Assembly (NCBI GenBank): GCA_910589415.1
Contig: OU342635.1
Span: forward strand, 12,028,001 to 12,092,000
Direction: 5' to 3'
Source of the DNA: Malachius bipustulatus
Taxonomy: Eukaryota > Arthropoda > Insecta > Coleoptera > Melyridae
Length of the DNA stretch: 64,000 nt
This document shows, piece after piece, positions 22,756 to 35,340 of the stretch (position 1 is the first letter of the stretch; every line of letters starts with the position of its first letter). The translations under genes and the position numbers were made by a program. Under the pieces are notes generated by a model, which was given only the letters and a program-made list of their open reading frames with translations, did not search any database and had not been told where the DNA came from.

Positions 22756-23780
22756 CACAAGCTTCTCTACATATGTAGTTAATTTCGGTTAGAGTACACA
22801 ATATTGTGAAGTGATTGAGAGGGCGTCAGCATTTGGGAAAGACCCAAGACAAGAAAAATGTGCCAATGGCTGAACGCCATAGCCAAATAAGACGAAAAAC
22901 AACAACAAATTGAACTGACTTCACTAGTTTCTGATAGCACTCTCCAACTTATCTATCTTGTATTTTATAACATCCCAAACTATACTGAGTGTGCGCTTCG
23001 ACGACCCGTCTCCTATACATCCTGACAGGTGACGAGAGTGACGTTCTAGACGGACGTTTCCGAATGTCAAACGTCGCGAAGATCGAGAGCCACAGATCAT
23101 TCTAGAGTTATTCTGGAAAATCAACCTACAAAATTATTATAGAACAACTGGCACTTCATGCAAGCTAGCTAGAAGAGCTGTAGAATGTTCCATACGAAGG
23201 CATTTCAGAATCTAGCAGACCAGAATCTACACACTCAAGAGCAACTCATGAAGAATAAATCATCTGTGTTAATTCAAACTCGTTCTTAGCCAACCTGAGG
23301 CTTGATTTCATTTGGAAAGTAAGCTCATATAGAGTATAATTAAATTTCTTGTTTGTTTTGGTAGTATACAGGAGGTCTTAGAAATAACTTGAAACATATT
23401 TGAGTTGAGTAAGTAATTATTATTGTACTCGATATAATTGGCAGATGAATAATTGTTTTGGTAGTTGTGTGTAAGTAGCTATCTTCACTGTTTTGTCTGC
23501 AGTTAATCAGTGTAAGTTATAGCTAGAGGAGTAGTTTGTTCTTAATGCTCGAGTTTACATGAAATTTCGAATAGAATTAACGCTTCTTATGAACAGTCTG
23601 CTAGTCGAGACATTCTATTGAGGCATAGACGAACTTGGAGCCGATTAGTGTTCGATGTAAGTATACACACACACAAAATGTAAATTTTAGCAGTCTCGGT
23701 CCAATGTATGCGCGTGTTAAAATCCCTAATAAGGGAGAATATGGTAACATTATTCTAAAACAATGTATTGAAAATGGTTG
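22756..23780. other. Sequence without recognisable features
   Basis: No supportable gene. A GC-richer patch at 22980-23100 has no identifiable content. Confidence 0.4.
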
Positions 23781-24983
23781 TACACCGTGTTTTATATTAA
23801 GTCGGCACTATTGCTAACTTCGTTATTATTTAACCTAGAAAGTCGGTTAAATTAGCAAACTAGTAGTATTTTTTCTGCTGAATAAAATGGCGAAAACAGA
23901 AAAACAATTGAACATCGCGATTTCGAGATATTTAAAAAAATGTACCTTTTTTAATGGAACACCCTATATATTTTTGGATGGATCGGTTGCAAGTTTTTTT
24001 TTAAAGGAAAAAGTCTCTATGCACTATGATCCTAAAATAATAAATTCATTAATTATTCATTATTTTATTACTCCCAAAGTTGGCTGCGACAATTAATGTA
24101 ATTTAGTGTACCTACCTACGTAATGTAAGGTAAAAAAATATATCGTCCTCAATAGTGTATTTTTCAATAAAAAAATACACAAAAAAAGGAGTTGTTATAT
24201 GGAAAAGGATTTAATTTCAAATAAACAAATAACAGAACTTGTATGTGTTCTAAAATAAGTCGGCACTATTGCTACCTTCGTTATTATTTGAGCTAGAAAG
24301 TCGGTTAAATTAGCAAACTAGTAGTATTTTTTCTCCTGAATAAAACGATTAAAACAGGAAAACAATTGAACATCGCGTTTTCGATATATTTAAAAAAATT
24401 GATATTTTTTATGGAACACCCTGTATATTTTTAGATGGATCGGTTGCAAAATTTTTTTTAAAGGAAAAAGTCGCTATGCACTATGATCCTAAAATAATAA
24501 AATTTTACACACAAACAAGTTCTGTTATTTGTTTATGTAAAATTAAATCCTTTTCAAGGTAACAACTCTTATTTTTAGTGTATTTTTTTATTGAAAAATA
24601 CACTATTGAGGACGACATAATTTTTTTACCTTACCTACATTACGTAGGTACACTAAATTACAATAATAATTGTCGCAGCCTATACTTTGGGAGTAATAAA
24701 ATAATGAATAATTAATGAATTTATTATTTTAGGATCATAGTGTATAAAGACTTTTCCCTTTAAAAAAAAATTTGCAATCGATCCATCTAAAAATATACAG
24801 GGTGTTCCATTAAAAAAATTACATTTTTTTAAATATCTCGAAAACGCGATGTTCAATTGTTTTTATGCTTTCGCCATTTTATTCAGGAGAAAAAATACTA
24901 CTAGTTTGCTAATTTAACCGACTTTCTAGGTTAAATAATAACGAAGTTAGCAATAGTGCCGACTTAATATAAAACACGGTGTA
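23781..24983. mobile_element. Large palindromic element with an extra internal arm copy (1.2 kb)
   Basis: The left arm (23781 to about 24245) and right arm (about 24506-24983) are inverted copies with ends TACACCGTGTTTTAT and complement. Each arm starts with a 188-bp block (23781-23968 and 24796-24983) that is itself bounded by TACACCGTGTT and ...GGAACACCCTATA, i.e. by inverted TACAGGGTGTTCC-like ends. Between the arms, about 24255-24505 is a third, directly oriented copy of the start of the left arm. TA flanks both edges. There is no transposase. I infer a non-autonomous mariner-group foldback element that suffered an internal duplication. Confidence 0.8.
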
Positions 24984-25008
24984 TATCGTTTATGTTTAGT
25001 TGACTAAA

Positions 25009-25173
25009 TGTCCGTATTCATCAAACTTCAAAATATAACTCTGGGGTTATATTTTGAATTTTCTGACAGCTGATTGGTCTAATGCTCAAACCCTACGAAC
25101 GCTACGAATTTTAAACCAATGACATGTTCCAAAATATAACCCCAGGGGTTATATTTATTGATGAATACGGGCC
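25009..25173. mobile_element. MITE, CCCGTATTCA family, subfamily A copy 2
   Basis: This copy matches the element at 4237-4401 in reverse orientation, starting TGTCCGTATTCATC and ending GATGAATACGGGCC. It is followed by TAA and preceded by TAAA, consistent with a TAA target with one extra base. It sits only 25 bp from the large palindrome. Confidence 0.85.
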
Positions 25174-25179
25174 TAATAC

Positions 25180-28100
25180 TGATTTTTTTTAAATTTAAGA
25201 ATAACATTTAATTTCTGACGTTTATCTCGAGATTCGAATATTTTAAAACTGAATAAAATGGCGAAAACACTAATTTACCCAGCGTTATCGGCTAAAATGG
25301 AAACCCTTAACTCCCTACGTTGTGTTTTGTGATTTGGTATTTTATACCAGAAATGAAGCATAAAGCGGGAGATTTGAGATCAATGAAACGAAAGACACAG
25401 TCCTAACAGTGCCGTAGTCGACCTGACCTGGAACATATCGAGAAAAGAGCCCGACAGAGGAAAAACTCGGTCTCGTTTCCAAATATGGAAACAATCAATT
25501 TTGTTTCTGAAAAACAGATCAATAATTTTAACAACTGTCACCAAATCTAATGAGCTCTCTCTCACACAGTGACAAACCCACCCTCCCGCTAACCATTCGC
25601 GTGAATCATTTTAAACTGAAGGACATTATCGTTGAAATCTAGGTCTATAAGATAACAGTGACAATAAAGGGTCCGTTAGACTAGCCGTTTGCATAGAAGG
25701 TAACTAAGTCCTATACAGGATGCTACCAGTCTAGAGGTGTGAGGGTCCCATTTCCGAGGTCGTATGCATGTTGGTATCCGTTGGCTGTTCAATTGGCACT
25801 CATGACAAGAACGAAAATGTTAGTTAGATTCACCAAGGCCCGTACATACCCGAATTTACAATAACAATGATAAATCGTACCTACTGTTTCTTCTATAGAA
25901 TTCTCTTTCATTAGTGTCTCTCACCCCTAACAACATTGATGCCATTATAAAATCATCTACAATTATTACTTTAAGTGAAGGTAATTGCCTCGCGTTCCGA
26001 GTAGTTCGCGGTTTGATATTAAGATGCTGCAGATTGATGTTTTATGACTGAGTCTACAGTGAAAGCGCGGAGGCTTCCAATTCAGTCTCCAGAGAGACGT
26101 TCTCGGGATGAATTCCGTCGCAGTTGTATACACCTACACACCTCTCCACTCGCACTCCACTCGCATTAACTTCGTCTTGTCTCTTCTTCAATGTAAATTA
26201 TATCCTCTTAGTGTGATTGATGTAGAGTTTTTTTACTTAATGTGTTTCTTAAATTTATGTTACTTCAGGTCGTTTAGAGAGATTAGCTTTTTCAGCGCAT
26301 TAAGATCGAGTAAAAGCTCGTTTACATTTAACTGATTGATGAATGTAACTATTTTAGATGTGGCTGCGACGATTGCTTAAGCAACATCTTGGTTTTCTTT
26401 CGGGTGGTAGGTATTTGGCTGTATTCTTATTTGGATTTCATTGATTCATTAGCGTATGCGTATAATATGAATTGACTCAAAGACTCTTAATTTACGTGAG
26501 CATTTTTTATCGCATTGAAGAAGTAAATAAAATGTTGACAATTGGTGATATGTATACTATGATGCTCCTGACAAAGATATTGTTGAGGACAAGAATCATG
26601 CTAGTTGATTGATCGACGCATCTCCGCCAATTCTCTCTTCGCCGGTGGTTGAACTACTCAAAACCTCCTGACCACGAACATGTTGTCTTTTCTGAGACTG
26701 CTGAGAGAAAAAATAGGATTCCTGTACACTGTGATAAACTAGTTTTGTTACTAGATCTTGAATTATTTCTTCTTAATTGATCGTAATTCCTATGCTTTTA
26801 TATAGCCGGTCAATGCCATTTTGATTGAACACACCAATAAATCACGGTCACTGGTTGTTGATGACAAATAACATTCCTTTTAAATATTATTATACTCTAA
26901 ATATGTTAATTACATAAATGAACTATGGCACTCACTAGTGCCTTCACGGCTTTTACAGTAAGCCGAGAAAACATTAATAAAACCCAAATAAGTATAAAAC
27001 AGGTATTCGAGTGGGCACTGTTTCCACAGTCTCTACAGAAACGAGTCACACATAATAGGCAATCTTACTAGAAAATTGCTCCATAATCACATTGATATGA
27101 CGCAGCCGATTTTTCACCACTTTATATTTACTTAAAAGGACTCTGCTCCGTAAATCTTTCTTCTATAATTTCCCAGGTCGCCAGGCCAGACAGAGCCACG
27201 CACGTCAAACCAAGACAGCATATCAAAATATCATTCAGCTTCGTGCTTCCAGAACTTATTGCCTTGTTCGTGCATTCATTTCTAGTCTCCAGACTCTGGA
27301 AGACCGTCCTACCGTCCATCTCATGCTCCAGAGAACCCTAACTTGCAACTCATTCAATTCCATATTTAACAACTTCCCCGCCTACTCTCTAGATATCTGC
27401 TACGGTATATCAATATTTAGGGATACACAGCCACAGGTCGTAGTTCTCTCACAAAAAGTTATTGACAAACAGTTATGCTAGAGAAAGTGTTTTTCACAAA
27501 TTTTCTAGTTTCGAATATGTACCGTATTTTTTCAACACCTTTATGCAGAACTAATAAATACCAATTACGAATTATAAACGTGAAAACGTGAAATTCGAAA
27601 TAATCCATGCAATTTCTGTAAAAATATCACGTTCCTAATGCGTATATTACACTTAGTTCAACGCATTCTAGTCGTTATTTTTTATTTGTTATGACACGCC
27701 GTCAACATTTACGAACCATTCATTTTCTTGAAGAATAGCTACATCCACTTCAACGTCATTTATTTCAATTTGAAGATAATTTTATATATTTCTTCTGATA
27801 TAATATTGTACCGTAATTTTGAGACATAAAAATAAAACGTGGAAACAAAAACAGCAGGTATCATGCAGTTAACGAAGGCTTAAAATTTTAATAAGGGCGG
27901 CTTTAAACTGGTCAGACTTCGTATATAATTCAGGTTTTCTCGGTTGTCTCCTCACTCAGTTATTAATGCACTTTCATTTTTTCTCTTTTGCGGAGCTTTC
28001 GCATCCGAATACACCCACGATGCACAATCTTGGAAATAACTCCCGCTTGAAAGCTTGTAATGTCTGAACAGTACAACTTCACACCTGATGCTACCCATTT

Positions 28101-28485
28101 CTCACATCTAAAACCTTCACAGACGTAGGTAGGTGTAATGCCAACCTATCACTTATATTCTGATTGAAGGGATGGGACGAAATAGATAAAATTCAATTTT
28201 TGCCTCGTCTACTATTTTATTTTATGCTCCCACATTTTAAGCTACACTTTACATAATGTACGTGAAGTAAAAGCTCCTCTATATGTATAGGTGACGTTGA
28301 TTGAATAGAAAAAGGCTGTGAAGCATTTCCATTTTCTCTTATGCATTTTCTAACCGATAACTTTTAAAAAGGTCACTTATAATAGATGTCATTTTGATTA
28401 GTGCTGCCACTTTCACGCTTTTTAAGAGTGAAAATAAGGGCAATTTAAATTCCATCCGCGAATTCTACGTTGTGTTAAATAGATA
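25180..28485. other. Long stretch without recognisable features
   Basis: AT-rich sequence. A minus-strand frame at 27128-27319 (63 codons, relatively GC-rich, with one hydrophobic segment ILICCLGLTCVALSGL that could span a membrane) is more protein-like than its neighbours, but I cannot assign it. A short palindrome GGCACT-CACT-AGTGCC lies near 26927-26942. Confidence 0.35.
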
Positions 28486-28604
28486 TCAGCAAAAACAAGA
28501 CAAAGCGAAACCCTGAATGGCCAGCGATGATTCCGAAAGTCCGAAACGAACCCAGGGGTCCAGCCAATACCGTCTTAACCATTGGACTAATAGGGCCCAG
28601 GGGG
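28486..28604 (-). mobile_element. Possible tRNA-derived SINE
   Basis: On the minus strand the sequence has an A-box-like TTAGTCCAATGGTTAAGA (from 28590 down) and a B-box-like GGGTTCGTTTC (28553-28543). The spacing is about 48 nt, as in tRNA genes and tRNA-derived SINE heads. A short unrelated body follows. No clear target duplication or tail was found, so this is a candidate only. Confidence 0.4.
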
Positions 28605-30179
28605 GGGATAATTTCGGGTTTATTATAAAAGGGTACACTACAATAATAATAATTAAGAGAATTTTAATTGTCACTCTTCCTGCTTCTCTTGCACTGAAGA
28701 TTTATATTATTCTCTAATAAAAGACGTGCCTACATTATAAATGTGTAAAAATTCACGAAGTAAAAGTAGAAACTAGAAACAATGGAAAAGGTTTCTTTTC
28801 CTCTCTTTTACAACTTTGCCTCGTAAATACGGGCTACTTTCAGAAAATTCTAGTAGCGGATGTACTAAATCGACTTAGTAGAGTTCTTAGACGAAGGTAT
28901 AAGGTTTGTATTAGAGGTTCTCATGAACACAAGCTTACAAGCTTCTCGATCTGAAGTTTCATTTTAAAGGGTATAGACAATAATGTTATTTATGAGTTGG
29001 TAATTTCATTTTTCATTACATATTCGCTAATTTGTGATTATTAAACCAGACTGTTACTATTTATTAAACACACAGAAGGAGCGCAGAAATTCTCTCTTTC
29101 TATTTTTCTTCTCGATTGTTAGAGAGAGCAAAGATGGTGTTTATACAGTCAACTAGAGCACAAATTAATGAAATAACTGAAGACGACTAGAACTCTGATG
29201 ATAACTTCTGTTCTATGAAAACTCCAGCAAGACTACTATGGCTAATTAAACATAGCTGTAGACTCGCCGTTATCTGTTGTTGAGACAGTCGTTTGGATCG
29301 TTAGTTCTGGGCTGCATCCTCGCAAATGCGCGGTGTCTCCATCATTGAAAAGTCATTATATCCAAATAAACGCCCCTATAAAATACGAAAAATATTGTTG
29401 TCGATTTTTCTTCTCCCACCCATTAGGGAGGGGGTCACTTACGCACTTACTAGTGGTAGTTTAATTCAAAATCGCGATCCGATCCGAGGTACGCGATTTC
29501 GATTTTATGAAAATATGTTTTTGTTAGATTAACTGAACCATTTTCATATTATTGGGTAAAAATCTTCTATTATTTTGAGCAAAATTGCAGAAATTTAATT
29601 TGTAGGATATTCAATTCCCTATAAAACTTTGCTAACTACCTACAGTATTTTCTCCACGATCTATATTTTGCGATTTAAATCTTAAAAAAGCGGGGAAGTA
29701 GGTAAAACTATACTGCATTAAGGGATAAATTAACATTAAGAAACTTGGGGAATTTTTTTAATAATTTGGCCTTTTCTTTTGGTTTTGAGTTTCCTTTTTT
29801 TCGACGATGATCTACCATGTCGGTTTCATCTTTCGAAACTTAGATATTTCCTGTTTAGGAGTATAAGTGTGAATTTTGATTTATTCACGATTATCATATC
29901 ATCATCCAGGTATGAGCCAAGGAACACCCTGTATAAAAAAATGTTACGTCAATAGAACGCAAATTAAATTCAAAAATTGATCTGCTTCTGTTTTTTTCTA
30001 ATTCTACAAATATAACTTTCAAAATGAATTACCGTTACTTTTGAGAATGTATATGATGAGTAACGATGATGAGTAATAATAATAGGTGTACCCTCTGAAT
30101 TTCAAGATTATTGGGTATAGGTACTAAATTTCAAAGTACCTAAAGATTATTGTTTCAAAGTATTAAAACGGTAACAATA
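28605..30179. other. Sequence without recognisable features
   Basis: AT-rich. A lone GGAACACCCTGTATA at about 29921-29935 is the terminus typical of the palindromic elements, without a partner. Confidence 0.4.
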
Positions 30180-30340
30180 TTTGCTCTAACGGCTAGCACG
30201 GTTGCCGCTCCTCTGGGGACATGCGAATCCGCAGAGGCAGTTTCGAGGGTTTGATCAGTGTTGTGCTTCACCTACGGGATAGAACATTCCATTCTACGCA
30301 CATCCAGGTTATTGTATTACTTGATGGAAGCATCCCTGCT
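30180..30340 (+). mobile_element. Possible tRNA-derived SINE
   Basis: CTAACGGCTAGCACGGTTGC at 30186-30205 resembles a tRNA A box with D-loop, and GAGGGTTTGATC at 30245-30256 resembles a weakened B box, about 55 nt apart. The following 80 bp would be the SINE body. Divergence is high and no tail or target duplication is clear. Confidence 0.35.
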
Positions 30341-31569
30341 GACTGATGGGACCCTCATAATGTTGTCCAACATCGGCAAAATGTGAAGTAATTCTATTTA
30401 CCGCCTGTCTGATATGCCTGGGAAAGCTTATAGCCGATTGAGGTAATTTGTTCGTTGCTGTTTCAGGAACAGGCCAGAAATATTTTGGACTTATGCGGGA
30501 CTATTTTAAATAGAACTGGATTCAGAGTTTGCTCATAAAAAAGAAATTTTGATAATATTTTATTCAAATGTCTTCATTAAAATTTTATTAGGACATATTT
30601 TATTTTAATGAATAAAAAAACAATATAAAATGAAAAAATTCAAAATATTAAAACAAATTAAAAAAGGGTGTAGTTTGAGGGCGATTCCTCAACCAATTTA
30701 GTACATAAAAGTACTGAACATAGTTTTAATGAACATAGGTCCTCAGAGCTACGTGAAAATTACGAAAAATCGAAAAGACTCGAAAGCTGGAAATTTCGAC
30801 CTACCACTCTTGTTATACCTACTTAACAACTTTCTCTCTAAACTAAAGAAAGGTAGTAAGTGAGAGCTCTTACTGTTTTACCGTGCTTTTGGATTAAAGG
30901 TCACATTTTCAAGGATGATAGTTTTGTGCTTACCCTTCAGAAAAGTGACTGCTAAAGTCGGCCGTTCTATCGCATGGTCGCGTCCTAGATCTGAAGGGAA
31001 GTTTTGCACGTTACCCGATGTAGGTAATAAAAAATTTATGTACCTACTTATAGGAGCTACACACACTCGTATGTTAACTCAGGGAAGATACCATAGAAAA
31101 CCTTTACAATTCTTGTCACTGTGGCAGAGCCAGGATAGTCACGGCAATTTTTGGACATAGTTACTAAGTTTTGAAAAGGAAATAAATGATAATTAAAATT
31201 ACATATTTTACTTGATCAGAAGTCAATGAAATTGCACAACTTCGAAATACTGCATATTTAATTTTTAAGCAATATTAAGCGTTTTGAACGAAAAGCAAAC
31301 TATTTAACTAGCCCATGAAACAACCACCGCGGCAAAAATTTAATGACGCTAGCTGAATTTTTTAATGTAACGCTGACTGCAGAACGATTGGTAAACTGGA
31401 ACAACTCGCATGGTTGTCATTTCCCTGTCAGAATGCACCTTGCTTTTGTTTACCTACGTCAAGTAACTGGACGACCGGTAAATAAAAGTCAAAGTGGCAA
31501 CACTCCAGTGGAAATTATACATTTCGAAACCCGAAAAGAGTAACTGATTTGGAAAGGGGTTTAGAAACC
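30341..31569. other. Sequence without recognisable features
   Basis: An 81-codon plus-strand frame at 30915-31160 overlaps a 62-codon minus-strand frame; neither resembles a known protein. Confidence 0.35.
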
Positions 31570-31731
31570 AAAAAGTTAGTGGTGTTTCGGGGACCGAAGA
31601 GGACGGTCAGGGCGTTCGCGCGAGAATTTAAAGTAAACGCGAGTGAGTGATTTCTGGCTTTACGGGGAGGTACCCAGCAGAGCTGCAGTCAGGGTTACAA
31701 CAGAGAGGACAATCCAAGGTCTACATCTAAG
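31570..31731 (+). other. Possible untranslated first exon
   Basis: A GC-richer patch with several CpGs (GTTCGCGCGAG, AACGCGAGTGAG) ends at a strong donor-like A/GTAAGT at 31732. It is preceded by GTGGCAACACT near 31492. This would fit a TATA-less promoter and first exon, but nothing downstream confirms a gene. Confidence 0.2.
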
Positions 31732-31739
31732 TAGTAAGT

Positions 31740-32160
31740 CGATGAGACTAACACTAGGACTTTACTGTTTTTCCGTTCGAAAGATTTTTATTAGTTTTTG
31801 AATTTTGATTTAAAGAAATTTTTTTTTTATTATTTTTTTATTAACGTCACCTGTGAAACTAAAATTAAATTAATCAGATCAGGTACCGCCACAGCATACT
31901 ATTCCCACAAATAAAATGGTAGTTGATTAGAGTCAGATTGTACGTAAGATAGCTTTTTCCCTAAAGTTTGTTTTTTTCTCTTTTTTTTTTCTAAAATTAA
32001 TTTTTTCTGTTAAAATTCTAATGAAATAATTAAGTTTATATCTCAGTAGTGTATTTTTATTTTTTTTAGTAAATAATTTTAATCATAACTTTGGTGTTCA
32101 TATTTATCACCCTTGACCACCCTAACACTGGATTTCACATAAAGAGGGCTCTACTCTTAG
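31740..32160. other. T-rich low-complexity stretch
   Basis: Repeated runs of eight or more T, with no coding or structural signal. Confidence 0.5.
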
Positions 32161-32300
32161 CAGCCCCCGAATCTGCGTGCCTCACACCTCTCTGACCACT
32201 ATCATTGGCAAACCGCTCGGCCCACTTGATAGCGGTCCAACCCCTTGACAGCCAGAAAGAAGGTGAGTCTACAAAAACTGGTGTCAAGAGGGTAGGCACC
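32150..32300 (-). mobile_element. Possible tRNA-derived SINE (Ser/Leu-like head)
   Basis: The minus strand has TGGGCCGAGCGGTT (32223-32210), close to the A box of tRNA-Leu/Ser, and GCAGATTCGGGGG (32176-32164), a weak B box. It sits in a GC-rich island within T-rich DNA. The spacing is short for a class II tRNA, so this is a degraded or chance match. Confidence 0.3.
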
Positions 32301-33523
32301 CGCCTCATCACGCATGCCATCTATACAGATATATGTATAACCTACTTAAACGTAAATGAAGGTGACGACGTGTCTTTGCTGTCCTAATAATGTAAAGTCT
32401 AGACGAAGATCAATCACGCTCTAGGATTGTCTCAATCAGTCTGCTCATTCTGTATTCCCTATTCAGACTAATAGAGCGCGTCTGTCCGTCTGTATCTTTC
32501 ACTTTCAGTCAAGTAAAAGCGGTAATATCTTAGCTATTGTTAATGTAGAGGATAATATGACTCTAAGTCGGCCCAGAACGCTTTTACATCAGAACCGAAA
32601 TCTATTAAACATAACAGCAAGTTCGCCCATGTATAAACCCCACTCAATAACGCCCGTTAGACGAGGGTCTAACGTCGAGTCAGTCGGAACAGCAGCTGGT
32701 CTTCAGCTCCAAGATATATGTTAGTTGTCATCAAGTGTTTTATACTTTCTGTCATAAGTAGCATAATCAGGGACACATATAGTGGAAGACAGAGAATAAC
32801 TGGCTAACCGGCGAGCAAGCTGTCGATTGGGGTGCGTAATAGACCTTCTATCCTATATGGCGAGTAGTCATGTTTGTAAAAAAAGGATAATTCGCAGTCC
32901 CTCGACTTGTCTATGTTACTAACACTGTCGTTTTGACGCTGACGCATTTCTCTTATACTTCGTGTCTTTTGAGTTCTCTGCTATTGATGTTTTTCCGATA
33001 CGATGTTTACTTACATATGCGCCAATTAGGTACTTACTACAGAACTCGGTAGATCACTAAGTTCCTTCAAAGCTTTACCTATTTAATCGCTCCTCTCGTC
33101 TGAATTTCTTGCTCTGACCTTATTCATAATATTATGTGAATCGATCATCATGTTTCTCTGCCACTCAGTTCGCCACCCTGTTGGGAGCTCTATCTTCAAT
33201 ATATGTCTGACTTTATCAAATTAAGACGAATCTACTTAGTAAAGAAATTTTAAAATGATTACTAATAACGAAACTTAACACTCTTGAAAATATATGCTCG
33301 AATCTACGCAGTTTTCTCCAGTTTTCGCGGCCGCCAGTCTTTATTGGGAGTCTATTCCTCCGGGAAATTATATCTAGCAACTTTCCGTGTATAACTTGAG
33401 CCACATAATTGTAGTTCCGTAGTAACTATGTGCCTAAGGTAGGTAACTCAACGAAGAAACGTGATACGCCAGGTGTCAGTGAAGTTGTTACAGGGAAATG
33501 CAAAATTAACGGCTTCCATAATA
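32301..33523. other. Sequence without recognisable features
   Basis: No supportable gene, repeat or RNA. Confidence 0.4.
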
Positions 33524-34380
33524 TACAGTGTGGAAAAGCCAAATGGAATAAATTCGATAATAAATCAATGGAGATGGGTGCCAAAAAACGCTCGGACACA
33601 TCGATTAGTATTTTTGGTTGCGCATTTTTTTCAATGAAAACTTTTTATACAGGGTGTGTCGTGTAACAGTGCTCAATACCAACTTTCTTCTTTCAAATCA
33701 AACACCCTGTATATTATTACATTTTCAGATTGCCTGAAAAAATGTAATAATAATGCTGTTTATAATTCAAATTTGTAACGAGTGATTTTTGAGTTATAAA
33801 CAAATGAAAATCGCATTTTTTAATTTTCAAAAAAGTGTGTACACCGATAACGGCTCAAGATGTCGGAAAACGGCTTACATGTCCCTAGCTTAACTTTTCA
33901 TTTAGAGCCCTATTAGGTAGTTTAAATTTTTATACAGGGTCATGAAAATTACCAGATTTTTAATCACCCTGTATAAAAATTTCATCCACACAATAGGATA
34001 CTATATGAAAAATTAGGATAGGGACATGTAAGCCGTTTTCCGACATCTTGAGCCGTTATCGGTGTACACTGTTTTGAAAATTAAAAAATGCGATTTTCAT
34101 TTGTTTATAACTCAAAAATCACTCGTTACAAATTTGAATTATAAACAGCATTATTATTACATTTTTTCAGGCAATCTGAAAATGTAATAATATACAGGGT
34201 ATTTGATTTGAAAGAAGAAAGTTGGTATTAAGCACTGTTACACGACACACCCTGTATAAAAAGTTTTCATTGAAAAAAATGCGCAACTAAAAAAACTAAT
34301 CGACGTGTCCGAGCGTTTTTTCGCAACCATCTTCATTGATTTATTATCGAATTTATTCCATTTGGCTTTTCCACACTGTA
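33524..34380. mobile_element. Layered palindromic transposon 2 (857 bp)
   Basis: The outer ends are TACAGTGTGGAAAAGCC and its complement, with TA flanks. A second pair of ends (TACAGGGTGTGTCG at 33648; its complement ending at 34256) encloses a 64-bp block that itself ends in CCCTGTA (33705-33711), mirrored at 34193-34256. The core 33712-34192 is shared with the element at 8934. At the centre a 41-bp mini-palindrome (33933-33973) again has TACAGGG...CCCTGTA ends. The outer shell shares GCTCGGACAC-TCGATTAGT-like words with the element at 43927. There is no transposase. Confidence 0.8.
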
Positions 34381-34497
34381 TGATAAATAGCAGTGCGGAA
34401 ATGAGAGTTTATAAGGACGAGTGCGCTCGTCGTGGAGTAGTTTAAAAGTACGAATCTTGTTACGTAGACGGGGGGAGGGGAGGGGGGGAGCGGTCAG

Positions 34498-35340
34498 ATG
34501 AATCAAAGCATTTTTAAAACTGGAAAAGTTACTCCAATTTTTAAAAATAACGATCCACAACTTATGGAAAACTATTATAGACCGGTAACTGCTTCATGCA
34601 CATTTTCTAAAGTCATATTGGACAGTTTCTTGGAGAGGTTTGATGTAATTTCTGAGAACCAACATAATTTTCGTAACAACTCAACACAGGCTGCAATTCT
34701 TTCCTTCTACAATAAAGTTATAGAGAGGATTGAGGAGGGAGAGTGTCCTGCTGGGATCTTTTGTGAGTTTAGCGGGGCAATTGACTGCGCCAATCATAAA
34801 AAGGTGATAAAAACTTTTAGAGATTATTTGGCATAAGCGGAGTTTCTTCGAAATGGTATAGAGTCTCTCCTGCATGGCAGAAGTCAGTATGTCACAGTGC
34901 GATTCTCAGACACTATGGGTAGGAGACAACAAAGATCTAACTGCTCGAGTGTTGAGATGGGAGTGCTCCAAGGCTCCATCATAGATCCCTCTCTTTTTAC
35001 TTAAATTTCAACGATTTTATTTTCAATTATGACAATTATTATGTGATAATCTTTCGGTTGTTGTCTCGGATGGTTCCCAAGGCGACTTGATTGTTAAATG
35101 TGGTGACGTACCAAAAATATCTTTTGCTTTTCGAGGAAACAGCATATGTTCACAACAGTCACAACAGACAAAAACTTTGACAGGTTTTTGTAGTAGATCG
35201 CAATATGGTGGAAAATGTTTCCGATACAAAGTTTTTGGGTGTTCACCTTGTTGAGTTTCTCAGCTTGAATATCACTCTGGGATTCTCTGGTCTCTAAACT
35301 TAGGTATACATAGACCAAGCAAATAGAAGTTTTTTGTTGA
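34498..35340 (+). pseudogene. CR1/Jockey-like reverse transcriptase relic
   Basis: Plus-strand frames cover much of the RT palm and fingers. KTGKVTPIFKNNDPQLMENY (RT box 1-2) is followed by ENQHNFRNNSTQAAI, FCEFSGAIDCANHKK (the first catalytic Asp box, normally D-x-S-K-A-F-D; the first Asp is lost), and VEMGVLQGSII (box 4). A degenerate YxDD box follows (YYVDN near 35037) and then TKFLGVHLVEFLSLNI. Stops, frameshifts and the altered YxDD show it is dead. A C-terminal RT scrap of the same group lies at 36700, possibly from the same element. Confidence 0.75.

Noticed and set aside
34440..34497. G-rich run (GGGGGGAGGGGAGGGGGGG) as a G-quadruplex regulator
   Set aside because: It could form a quadruplex, but it lies between a palindrome and an RT relic, with no gene to regulate.
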